Origin: an uncultured Acidimicrobiales bacterium
GTDB lineage: Bacteria > Actinomycetota > Acidimicrobiia > Acidimicrobiales > Bin134
NCBI GenBank assembly: GCA_951813325.1
Contig: OX638350.1
Coordinates: 789,029 to 853,028, forward strand
DNA: 64,000 nt
Direction of reading: 5' to 3'
Under the pieces are notes generated by a model. It had not been told where the DNA came from and made no database searches. It saw nothing but the letters and a program-made list of their open reading frames with translations. Positions 52,432-59,933 of the stretch are shown piece after piece. Both the position numbers and the translations under genes were made by a program. Position 1 is the first letter of the stretch. Each line of letters opens with the position of its first letter.

Positions 52432-52598
52432 GCAGCCCGGGGGACGTCGTCGGAGGGCGTGGGAGAGGGTTGGGCCCCGGGGGAGTGGCACCGCAAAGCC
52501 GCTCTGGCCTGTGCCAGGCCCCGACGCCCGATCTCCTTGGTGCGCTCATCGATCCGCCAGTCTGGCGGTGCCTCCAATAGTGTGAGCTGTTGCTTCAT
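52428..52598 (-). CDS. Small protein of 56 residues, actinobacterial type
   Basis: Below the usual length cut-off but well supported: ATG at 52598, 56 codons, stop overlapping the nuclease GTG (GTGA). The N-terminal part WRIDERTKEIGRRGLAQARAAL is charged and helical and resembles short conserved proteins I associate with actinobacterial genomes; the C-terminus is Pro/Ser-rich. Function unknown; the coupling suggests co-expression with the nuclease. Confidence 0.7.
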   Translation of the reverse strand: MKQQLTLLEAPPDWRIDERTKEIGRRGLAQARAALRCHSPGAQPSPTPSDDVPRAA

Positions 52599-52688
52599 GC
52601 TTCCAGTATCCCGGTGGGAGTGACAGTTTGGGCCGGGAAGGGAAGATATCCTCCAGATATTGCCGCTGAAGTGGGAAAAAGGCGTGCT

Positions 52689-53051
52689 CTATTGGGTTTG
52701 GCCACCGCCGGTCATGCTGCGGTACACCTCCAACAGAGCCGCCTTCTGGTCGTCGGAGAGGTTGGCGTCAGAGCGGATGGTCGCTTCTGTGTCGGAGAAG
52801 CCTTCGGGGCTCTCGCCATTTTCGGCATCGATGCCGGCAGCCTGGGCCAGCAGGGTCTCGGCCGACAAGTTCAGCGCTTCAGCCAGTGACTTGATTACCC
52901 GCACCGATGGCTGGTGCAGACCCCGCTCCAGCTGGCTCAAGTAGGGGTTGGACACCTCGGCGAGATCGGACAGCTCTCGCAGAGTGAGCTGGGCCAGTTT
53001 GCGCTGGCTGCGGAGGAAGTTCCCAAAAGCTTCAACGGCTGGTTGTTCCAT
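52689..53051 (-). CDS. XRE-family helix-turn-helix regulator
   Basis: A 120-residue DNA-binding protein. The HTH reads FLRSQRKLAQLTLRELSDLAEVSNPYLSQLERGLHQPSVRVIKSLAEAL (residues 12-60), followed by a helical tail with ESPEGFSDTEATI. It starts nine bases after the 3-hydroxybutyryl-CoA dehydrogenase stop, so it is co-transcribed with it, and it may control the polyhydroxybutyrate genes nearby; that role is inferred from position. Confidence 0.88.
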   Translation of the reverse strand: MEQPAVEAFGNFLRSQRKLAQLTLRELSDLAEVSNPYLSQLERGLHQPSVRVIKSLAEALNLSAETLLAQAAGIDAENGESPEGFSDTEATIRSDANLSDDQKAALLEVYRSMTGGGQTQ

Positions 53052-53060
53052 AGCTCTGCC

Positions 53061-53975
53061 TCAGTCGTACTCGTAGAATCCCTTGCCTGATTTCCGTCCC
53101 AGATGACCGGCGGCCACCATGCGCCGCAGCAAAGGGGGCGGGGCGTTGTGGGTGCCCTTGAATTCCTCGTAGAGCACGTCGGCCACCGCCTCGATGGTGT
53201 CCAGACCGATCAGGTCGCACAGCGTCAGCGGCCCCATGGGGTGTCCACAGCCGTACATCATCCCGTTGTCGATATCGACTGCGCTCACTTTGCCCTCGTC
53301 ATACATGCGAATGGCGTCGAGCAGATAGGGGACCAGCAGGCGGTTGACTACGAACCCGGCCCGGTCGCGGCAGCGGATGACCCGCTTGCCCAGAACCTCC
53401 ACCAAGAAGCGGTCGGCCCGGTCCATGGTCTCCGATGTGGTGTTCAGCGATCGCACCAGCTCTACCAGCGGTTGCACCGGGGCCGGGTTGAAGAAGTGCA
53501 TGCCGATCACGATGTCGGACCGGCTGGTTATCGAGCCCAGGGTGATTATTGGAATGGAAGAGGTGTTGGTGGCCAATATGGCGTTTGGCCCCATCACCTT
53601 GTCCATGGCTCGAAAAACCGACAGCTTCTCCTCCAGCGACTCGATGACCGCTTCAATCGCCAGGTCCCGATCGGCCAGGTCGCCCAAGTCGGTGCTGAAG
53701 TTGAGCGAGCCCAAGGCCAGGTCTCGAGCGGCAGGGGCCAATTTGTTCCGGGACACCGCCCTTTTCAGGGATTTCTCGATTGTCTGCCGAGCGCTGTTCA
53801 CGGCGGATTCGTCCACCTCGACGACCAGGGTGTCCAGGCCGGCCCGGGCGCACACTTCGGCGATGCCCGATCCCATGGTTCCCCCGCCGACCACCCCTAC
53901 TCGGGTTATGGGTTCCAGCGGCGACTCCAACTCCTGCGCCGGCAGTGCGCCGTCAGTCCCGGTATCAGTAGTCAT
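53061..53975 (-). CDS. 3-Hydroxybutyryl-CoA dehydrogenase
   Basis: NAD(P)-dependent oxidation of 3-hydroxyacyl-CoA, 304 residues. Rossmann motif VGVVGGGTMGSGIAE near 27-41, ATNTSSIPI, catalytic HFFNPAPVQPLVE and the C-terminal domain FVVNRLLVPYLLDAIRM...GLDTI. ATG at 53975 follows TTGGAGGCAAG; the frame to 54035 has only an unmatched lead. Neighbouring phasin and PHA synthase genes tie it to short-chain hydroxyacyl-CoA and polyhydroxybutyrate turnover. Confidence 0.92.
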   Translation of the reverse strand: MTTDTGTDGALPAQELESPLEPITRVGVVGGGTMGSGIAEVCARAGLDTLVVEVDESAVNSARQTIEKSLKRAVSRNKLAPAARDLALGSLNFSTDLGDLADRDLAIEAVIESLEEKLSVFRAMDKVMGPNAILATNTSSIPIITLGSITSRSDIVIGMHFFNPAPVQPLVELVRSLNTTSETMDRADRFLVEVLGKRVIRCRDRAGFVVNRLLVPYLLDAIRMYDEGKVSAVDIDNGMMYGCGHPMGPLTLCDLIGLDTIEAVADVLYEEFKGTHNAPPPLLRRMVAAGHLGRKSGKGFYEYD

Positions 53976-54038
53976 TGCTTGCCTCCAACCCGCCGGATCC
54001 GGCGGCCCCATGTGGCTGATCACAATAGTACGCAAATG

Positions 54039-54080
54039 GTAGAAAAATAAAACGGGGCCGGTCTGAGACCGGCCCCGTTT
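54039..54080 (-). terminator. Strong rho-independent terminator after the phasin gene
   Basis: A 14-bp perfect stem (54050-54063 with 54067-54080) with a 3-base loop; on the minus strand it is followed by a T-rich tract (54039-54052). It ends the leftward phasin transcript and separates it from the dehydrogenase operon. Confidence 0.9.
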
Positions 54081-54104
54081 AGCAGGAGAGAGCTGAGGGG
54101 GGAA

Positions 54105-54416
54105 TCAGCTCTTCTTGGCGACTGGCTGGGCCTTTGGCGAACTATTGGGATTGGCGGCGGCCAGGAGGTTCTGAGCGAACTCCTTCTGGGTGTTGAGCAG
54201 CGCCTCGGCGAACCCGAAGCTGACGTTCATCAGCTCCGTGGGATCGGGAAGGGAGTCGAGGCCGGGGATGGCCTCGGTCTTCAGGCTTTCAGGGGTGATG
54301 CTGCCGACTGTGTCGGTCATGGTGCGGACACCTTCCACAATGGCAGTCTGACCCAACTTGAGGGCGCTGAGAACCTGTTCTTGCATGGCTTCGGTGGTTT
54401 CTTTGACATCGGTCAT
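54105..54416 (-). CDS. Phasin-like granule-associated protein
   Basis: A 103-residue amphipathic, mostly helical protein (MQEQVLSALKLGQTAIVEGVRTM; FGFAEALLNTQKEFAQNLLAA) like short phasins that coat polyhydroxyalkanoate granules. Lysine at the end (VAKKS). ATG at 54416. It lies next to PHA synthase, which strongly supports the role; sequence alone would be weak. Its own terminator and short length suggest high expression. Confidence 0.8.
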   Translation of the reverse strand: MTDVKETTEAMQEQVLSALKLGQTAIVEGVRTMTDTVGSITPESLKTEAIPGLDSLPDPTELMNVSFGFAEALLNTQKEFAQNLLAAANPNSSPKAQPVAKKS

Positions 54417-54506
54417 GGTGCTTACTTTACTTAGCAAAAGATTGAAAGGCAACTCAAGAGCGGATATTCTCGATCCTGGAGCTGATTTGCCTCAGTCAGC
54501 CTGCAA

Positions 54507-56270
54507 TCAGGCCGAGACAGCGTCGCCGGAGCGCATCACCACGTAGAGCCCCGGAGCGTCTTCCAACGGCGCGTAGGTCTCGCTGCCGAGCTGGCAGGGG
54601 GCATCGACCTTCTCACCAGCACGCTCGCTGATCCACCGGGCCCAGTCTTGCCACCACGTCTGCTGGTGCTTGTCGGCGCCATCCAGCCATTTCTCGGGTG
54701 CCTCGGCGATCTGGTCGTTGGTCCAGTGACGGGCCTTGGGGCTGGGAGGGTTGACGATGCCGGCGATGTGCCCGGAAGTGCTGAGAACGAAACGGTTGCG
54801 GCCGCCCAAAAGAGTGGCGGTTCGGTAGGCCGCCGTCCACGGGACGATGTGGTCGTCGATGGCTGAAAGCACGTAGCAGTCCTGTTTCACCTCGGCGGGG
54901 CGCAGGATGGTGCCGTCGATCTCGAAGGCGTCATTGGCGAACTGATTCTGGAGATAGCACCGGCGCAGGTAGCTGCTGTGCATCCGGGCCGGCATCCGAG
55001 TGCTGTCGTTGTTCCAGGCCAGCAGGTCGAACGCCGGGGGATCTTCGCCCAACAGCCAGTTGTTCACCACGTACTGGAAGATCAGGTCGTTGGCCCGGAT
55101 GGCGTCGAAGGTGCGAGCCATCTCGCTGGCCTCCAGATACCCCTGGTCGGCCATCTTGCGCTCGAGCCCGGCCACGGTGGGCTCGTCGGTGAACGCCCCC
55201 AGCACGCCGGGGTCGGCGAAGTCGGTCAGGGTGTTCAAAAAGGTGGCCGTGCCGATTGGCTGGTCGCCGGTGGCCGCGCCGTAGGCCATGGCGATGGCGG
55301 TGAGAGTGCCCCCCAGGCACACGTTGACGGTGTTCACCTTCTCTTGGCCGGTGATTTCCTGTACCACCCGGAGGGCGTCGAGAGGTCCTTCGTGAAGGTA
55401 GTCCTCGAAGCTGGTGTCGCACATCGACTCGTCGGGGTTGCGATAGCTGATGGTGAAGCAGGTGTGGCCCAGCTGCACTGCCCACTCGATCAGGCTCTTC
55501 TGCGGGGCCAAATCCATGATGTAGTACTTGTTGATCCACGGCGGGCAGAACAGCAGCGGGGTCTCATAGACCTGCTCGGTTTGGGGCTCGTATTGGATCA
55601 GCTCGATCAAGTCGCTGCGATACACCACCTTTCCGGGGGTCATGGCCATGTTCAGCCCCGGCTCGAACCCCGAGTCGTCCACTTTCGACGGCCATCCGTC
55701 GTTGTGACGCAGATCGTGGAGCAGGTTGGCGGCGCCCTTCACCACGCTGGCCCCGCCAGTGGCCGCCGCCTCGGCCAGAGCGTCGGGGTTGGTGAGCAGC
55801 ATGTTGGTAGGGGCCAGTGCGTCGAAGGCGAAGGAGGCGGCAAACTTGGCCTTGCGGTGCTCGGCCTCGTCTAGGTTGGCGGCGTCGATGAGGTCGTCGG
55901 CCAGGTTCTTGGTCAGCAGATAGGTCTGCTGGAGGCCGAAGAAATAGGGGTTGTCCTGCCACGCCTTGGAGGTCCAGCGATGGTCCTTGGGCTGGGGCTG
56001 GACAGGAGCAGGGGCATCGGGGTCGGCGGAGTTGGTGGCCTTGGCCACCGTGGCTGCTCCCACCTTCATCGCCCCGGCGGCTGCCTTCAACAGCGCGGTG
56101 CCCACGCCTACCGGGTTGACCGCGGCCCTCATACCTGCGTTGGCCAGTGTGCGAGCGAAATGCACCGGATCGAGCGCGTCGAGGATCTGGTCGCCGACCC
56201 AGTTGGGGTCCAGAACGTCGGACTCGCCAGCGGTGGCCCCGATAGATCTTGCTTCTACGCCGTAGCTCAC
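54507..56270 (-). CDS. phaC: Poly(3-hydroxyalkanoate) synthase
   Basis: Polymerises 3-hydroxyacyl-CoA into storage polyester at the granule surface. 587 residues, class I size. Lipase-like box with the nucleophile Cys in VNVCLGGT near residue 318 (the first Gly of the usual GxCxG is Asn here), catalytic Asp in AIDDHIVPW and His in STSGHIAG. PPWINKYYIMDL and YRNPDESM are typical class I blocks. GTG at 56270 has TATAGT eight bases upstream. Neighbours are phasin and the hydroxybutyryl-CoA dehydrogenase. Confidence 0.93.
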   Translation of the reverse strand: MSYGVEARSIGATAGESDVLDPNWVGDQILDALDPVHFARTLANAGMRAAVNPVGVGTALLKAAAGAMKVGAATVAKATNSADPDAPAPVQPQPKDHRWTSKAWQDNPYFFGLQQTYLLTKNLADDLIDAANLDEAEHRKAKFAASFAFDALAPTNMLLTNPDALAEAAATGGASVVKGAANLLHDLRHNDGWPSKVDDSGFEPGLNMAMTPGKVVYRSDLIELIQYEPQTEQVYETPLLFCPPWINKYYIMDLAPQKSLIEWAVQLGHTCFTISYRNPDESMCDTSFEDYLHEGPLDALRVVQEITGQEKVNTVNVCLGGTLTAIAMAYGAATGDQPIGTATFLNTLTDFADPGVLGAFTDEPTVAGLERKMADQGYLEASEMARTFDAIRANDLIFQYVVNNWLLGEDPPAFDLLAWNNDSTRMPARMHSSYLRRCYLQNQFANDAFEIDGTILRPAEVKQDCYVLSAIDDHIVPWTAAYRTATLLGGRNRFVLSTSGHIAGIVNPPSPKARHWTNDQIAEAPEKWLDGADKHQQTWWQDWARWISERAGEKVDAPCQLGSETYAPLEDAPGLYVVMRSGDAVSA

Positions 56271-56320
56271 GGTTGGGAACTATATCAAGCAGAAATGCAT
56301 TGACCGTCACCGTGGAGTCA

Positions 56321-56326
56321 TAGAGT
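56321..56326 (+). promoter_or_regulatory. Leaderless-type -10 element (TAGAGT)
   Basis: Six bases before the ATG at 56333. Confidence 0.45.
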
Positions 56327-56332
56327 GGCGGG

Positions 56333-57313
56333 ATGGCTACACGACGTGACGGGATGACGGTTCCCCTGTTCGGCCCTTTGGACCAGCAGGCGACGCAGAT
56401 GGCCGAGCTGGTCGAACTGGGATACACCGATGTGTGGTCGTCGGAGTCCAACTCCCACGACGCCTTTACCCCGCTGGTGCTGGCCTCGCAGTGGGCGCCG
56501 TCGCTGCGGCTGGGCACCGCCATCGTCCCGGCCTACACCCGGGGGCCGGCGCTTGTGGCCCAATCGGCGGCCTCACTGGCCACGCTGGCGCCGGGCCGGT
56601 TCCTTCTGGGTGTGGGCAGTTCCTCGGACGTGATCGTGGAGCGGTGGAACTCGACCCCGTTCGAAGCGCCCTATCAGCGGGTGCGCGATCTGGTGCGATT
56701 CCTGAAGCCCGCCCTGGCCGGCGAGAAGGTGAGCGGCGACTACGAGACCTTCTCCGTGCAGGGGTTCCGGCTGGGATTGGTTCCCCCCGAGCCGCCTCCC
56801 ATCCTGGTAGCTGCGCTGCGATCTCAGATGCTGACTCTGGCCGGGAAGGAGGCCGACGGGGCCATCATCAACTGGCTGTCCGCAGATGACACCGCTCGAG
56901 TGAGCGAGATCGTCAATGCCCAAGGACCGGACAAAGAGATCGTGGCCCGCATTTTCGTGTGCCCCAACCCCGACCGGGAGACTGTGATCGCCCAAGGGCG
57001 GCGGGCAGTAGCCGGCTATTTGAACGTACCGGTTTACCGGGCCTTCCACGAGTGGCTGGGCCGGGGAGATCTGCTGGTCGAGCACTGGGAGCGGTGGGCG
57101 GCCGGTGATAGGGCCGGGTCGTTGGAGGCCATACCCGAGCAGGTGGTGGACGACCTGATCGTGAACGGCACCCCCGAGGAGTGCCGAAAGCACATTGATC
57201 GCTATTTCGACAACGGCGTCACCACGTCATCGCTCATGGTGATGCCCTTGGGCGGGATCGACCCTTGGGAGGCGGTCAGGTCGCTAGCGCCGCAGCCTGC
57301 TGGAGGTGGCTGA
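56333..57313 (+). CDS. Luciferase-like (LLM) flavin/F420-dependent oxidoreductase
   Basis: A 326-residue TIM-barrel oxidoreductase similar to F420-dependent reductases. QMAELVELGYTDVWSSE at 21-37, RLGTAIVPAYTRGPALVAQSAASLA near 61-85, PGRFLLGVGSS near 88 and EECRKHIDRYFDNGVTT near 282. Its 3' end overlaps the convergent methyltransferase-glycosylase gene by 38 bases, a large overlap for convergent genes. Substrate unknown. Confidence 0.87.
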   Translation: MATRRDGMTVPLFGPLDQQATQMAELVELGYTDVWSSESNSHDAFTPLVLASQWAPSLRLGTAIVPAYTRGPALVAQSAASLATLAPGRFLLGVGSSSDVIVERWNSTPFEAPYQRVRDLVRFLKPALAGEKVSGDYETFSVQGFRLGLVPPEPPPILVAALRSQMLTLAGKEADGAIINWLSADDTARVSEIVNAQGPDKEIVARIFVCPNPDRETVIAQGRRAVAGYLNVPVYRAFHEWLGRGDLLVEHWERWAAGDRAGSLEAIPEQVVDDLIVNGTPEECRKHIDRYFDNGVTTSSLMVMPLGGIDPWEAVRSLAPQPAGGG

Positions 57314-58355
57314 CATAGTCGGCCATCTGATAGCCGGCGGCTGCCCCGCTGGTGGACGGCATGACGTACACCGGGCGACCGGCCAGATCCCGGGGTTGCG
57401 GTCCGGCCCGGGCCTTTCGGTCCACCGCGGCTCGCCAGCCGGCTAGTCCCACAAAGCAGACTGCGGCGGGCTTGAGCCAACCAGCCATCCACGACAGCCG
57501 GTCGAGGCCTTGGCGGTACTCGTCGGTGGTCAGCGCGTCGGCCCGGGGGGTGGCCCGCTTCACCAGGTCGGTCATGCCCACGCCGTGGTCGATGAGCGCT
57601 CGCCGGGGATCCCGGTCGGCGCTCACCAGCCCGGCGGCCAGCGCCGCGGGCCAGAACCGGTTGCCGGGCCGGGCGAACCCCGCTCCCGCGTCGGCCGCAT
57701 ACACGCTGGGGTTCAAGCCGCAGATCAACAGCCGCATCTCCGGTCCCACGGTGTCGGGCAGGGTCCGGGATCTGCGGGCCTTTACGACGAGTGTGGCCGC
57801 CCTGGGGGGCCGACCCATCCGCTCCATGCCGTCCAGGGCGAACCCAGCACCTTCCATAAGGGGCGCAATCCAATCTTGGGGCCACTGGGAGAAGCGGCGC
57901 CCGGGGAAGTCGTCGTCGGAGAACGGCTCGAAGTCGGCATCTCCCTCGAAGATGTGGAGCTCGACGGGGGCGCCGGGGGCCAGAGCTCGGTGCAGGTCGG
58001 CCAGCGCCAGCGGGACATGGCGTCGGTCGAGGTGGACATAGCTGCGCGACGCCCACGCCCCGGCCAGCGATCCGGTAGCCACGGGCAGCGCGGCAAGGTC
58101 GGCCCGACACAGCAGGGCATGCGGGGCGTGATCGGGAACCATCTCCAGCATGGACCGGGCCGCGTCGACGGCCAGCGCGGGGCGGGGCAGCGCGGCTGTA
58201 TGCCAGCCGGGACCGCAGCCCAGATCGGCGGTGATCCCGTCGGGCCGGCCAAGGGCGGCGAAAGCCTCGACCGCGGTGGTGGATTTAGGCTCTCGCTCGG
58301 CCCGCCATTCAGCAGCCCGGTCTTCGTAGACGCCGACGGTGGCTGGATCGGCCAT
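57276..58355 (-). CDS. Fusion of SAM methyltransferase and mismatch-type uracil-DNA glycosylase
   Basis: A 359-residue two-domain protein. Residues 1-195 are a class I methyltransferase with ADLGCGPGWHTAAL as motif I near 43-56 and VDAARSMLEMV after it. Residues 205-359 are a MUG/TDG-type DNA glycosylase: LLICGLNPSVYAADAG with the active-site Asn, GFARPGNRFWPAAL, and MPSTSGAAAGY as the closing motif. Glycosylases of this type remove uracil or thymine from G mismatches. It begins three bases after the PAP2 gene ends, at the tail of a leftward operon. Confidence 0.82.
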   Translation of the reverse strand: MADPATVGVYEDRAAEWRAEREPKSTTAVEAFAALGRPDGITADLGCGPGWHTAALPRPALAVDAARSMLEMVPDHAPHALLCRADLAALPVATGSLAGAWASRSYVHLDRRHVPLALADLHRALAPGAPVELHIFEGDADFEPFSDDDFPGRRFSQWPQDWIAPLMEGAGFALDGMERMGRPPRAATLVVKARRSRTLPDTVGPEMRLLICGLNPSVYAADAGAGFARPGNRFWPAALAAGLVSADRDPRRALIDHGVGMTDLVKRATPRADALTTDEYRQGLDRLSWMAGWLKPAAVCFVGLAGWRAAVDRKARAGPQPRDLAGRPVYVMPSTSGAAAGYQMADYVSHLQQAAALAT

Positions 58356-58358
58356 GTC

Positions 58359-59012
58359 TCAGCGCAGCGGCCAGGTCTTCTTGAACAGCCGGGCGATCAC
58401 TGCGCCCACCAGGGCGCCGACCACCACGTCGGATGCGTGGTGGATGCGCACGTGGACTCTGCTGACCGCCACCACGGAGGCGGCTGCCCAGAATGGCCAG
58501 CGGCGGCGTCGCGGCTCGGACAAGAGCACGGCGGCCACCACAGCCGCGCTGGCATGTCCGCTGGGGAAGCTGCTGGTGAGGGGCTGGCGCAGTCGATGGG
58601 GGTGGTGGTGCTCAGCCAGCGGGCGGGAGCGGCTGAAGACCGACTTGATCGGTCCGTTGACCAGAGCGGACTCCACCGCCAGGGCCGCCGACACCCGCAG
58701 GGCATTGCGCTGGCCCTGCTTGGAAGTGGCCCCCGCCCAGGCCAAGGCATGCCACACGATGCTGAAGTTCCCCAGCTCAGAAGCAGTGTAGAACACTCGG
58801 TCAGCCCCTGGATTTCCTCGCAGCCGGTCGAACACCCGCTCGGCGGCTTCGTCGAAGGCTTCGATGAAGGTCTCCACACCGGCTGGGAGGTCCCCGTGGT
58901 CGAAAGCTGATTCGCCGGAGGCTGACTGCTTGAATATCTCGGCCTCGTCGAGAGCGGCAGCCTCTTCGGCGGTGGGGGTGGCTTCCGGGCGGTCCGCCTC
59001 GTCGGGTGTCAT
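58359..59012 (-). CDS. PAP2-family membrane phosphatase
   Basis: A 217-residue phosphatase with the acid-phosphatase triad: KSVFSRSRP (KxxxxxxRP), SFPSGHASAA and SRVHVRIHHASDVVVG (SRxxxxxHxxxD). Several membrane segments follow the acidic N-terminal 60 residues. It may remove phosphate from undecaprenyl or phosphatidate lipids. ATG at 59012 overlaps the SDR stop (ATGA). Position beside a prenyl reductase suggests polyprenyl-lipid metabolism, an inference. Confidence 0.87.
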   Translation of the reverse strand: MTPDEADRPEATPTAEEAAALDEAEIFKQSASGESAFDHGDLPAGVETFIEAFDEAAERVFDRLRGNPGADRVFYTASELGNFSIVWHALAWAGATSKQGQRNALRVSAALAVESALVNGPIKSVFSRSRPLAEHHHPHRLRQPLTSSFPSGHASAAVVAAVLLSEPRRRRWPFWAAASVVAVSRVHVRIHHASDVVVGALVGAVIARLFKKTWPLR

Positions 59013-59914
59013 CCGCCGGCAGCTCGAATCGTCTTGTAAGCCACACCCACTTCGTGATTGGCGTCGCCCAGCACCTTGTAGCCGGTCTCGTCTCGGATCT
59101 GGTCGAAGTTCTCGGCCACATCCTCCACGGTGAGGTCGGGGTTGTAGTAGCCGGGGGTCCGCCCCACGAAGAACCGGGCCACTGTGCCGCCGGCCGCGGA
59201 GTACACCTCGCCGGAGGCCGGGCAGTCCTCGTGGGCCAGAAAGCACACCACCGGGGTGACCAGATCCGGGTTCATGGCCTCTTTGATCTCCTCGCCGAAG
59301 ATGGCCTCGGTCATGCGGGTGGTGGCCACCGGGGCGATGCAGTTGGCCTTGATGTTGTATTTGGCCCCTTCCAGGGCCAGCGTGTTGGTGAGCCCGACCA
59401 GCCCCATCTTGGCCGCGCTGTAGTTGGACTGGCCGAAGTTGCCCAGCACCCCGGCGTTGGACGTGGCGCATACGATGCGGCCGTAGCCCTGCTCCCGCAT
59501 TTGCACGAAGGCTGGCCGGGTGGCGTTGAACGCCCCCCGCAGATGGACGGCGAGAACCGGGTGGAGCTGCTCATCCTCGAGCTTGTGGAAGGTCTTGTCT
59601 CGCAGGATGCCGGCGTTGTTGATGACGATGTCCACCTGTCCGAAAGCATCCAGAGCGGTGGCGGTGATGGCCGCACCACCTTCGGTGGTGGCCACCGAGT
59701 GGGTGTCGGCTACCGCCTCGCCGCCGCCGTCGTTGATCTCGGTGGCCACCTTCTGGGCCGGGCCCTCGCTGGAGCCGGTGCCGTCGGCAGTCCCGCCCAA
59801 ATCGTTTACCACCAGACGAGCACCCCGCCGGGCCAGTTCCAGTGCGTAGAGGCGTCCCAGTCCGCCTCCTGCCCCGGTGACGATGGCGACCCGATTGTCA
59901 AAGCTCAATGTCAT
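59009..59914 (-). CDS. MFE-2-type short-chain dehydrogenase
   Basis: A 301-residue SDR of the hydroxyacyl-CoA (HSD17B4/MFE-2) group: TGAGGGLGRLYALELARRGA at 14-33, VVNDLGGTADG, NNAGILRDKTF, SNAG and YSAAKMG as YxxxK. The 50-residue C-terminal extension (VEDVAENFDQIRDE) is usual for this group. ATG at 59914 with TAACCT seven bases upstream; the frame to 60094 is a shadow. Likely role: 3-hydroxyacyl-CoA dehydrogenation. Confidence 0.88.
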   Translation of the reverse strand: MTLSFDNRVAIVTGAGGGLGRLYALELARRGARLVVNDLGGTADGTGSSEGPAQKVATEINDGGGEAVADTHSVATTEGGAAITATALDAFGQVDIVINNAGILRDKTFHKLEDEQLHPVLAVHLRGAFNATRPAFVQMREQGYGRIVCATSNAGVLGNFGQSNYSAAKMGLVGLTNTLALEGAKYNIKANCIAPVATTRMTEAIFGEEIKEAMNPDLVTPVVCFLAHEDCPASGEVYSAAGGTVARFFVGRTPGYYNPDLTVEDVAENFDQIRDETGYKVLGDANHEVGVAYKTIRAAGG

Positions 59915-59921
59915 AGATGGA

Positions 59922-59927
59922 AGGTTA
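59922..59927 (-). promoter_or_regulatory. Leaderless-type -10 element (TAACCT on the minus strand)
   Basis: Seven bases before the SDR ATG at 59914. Confidence 0.4.
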
Positions 59928-59933
59928 CGACGA

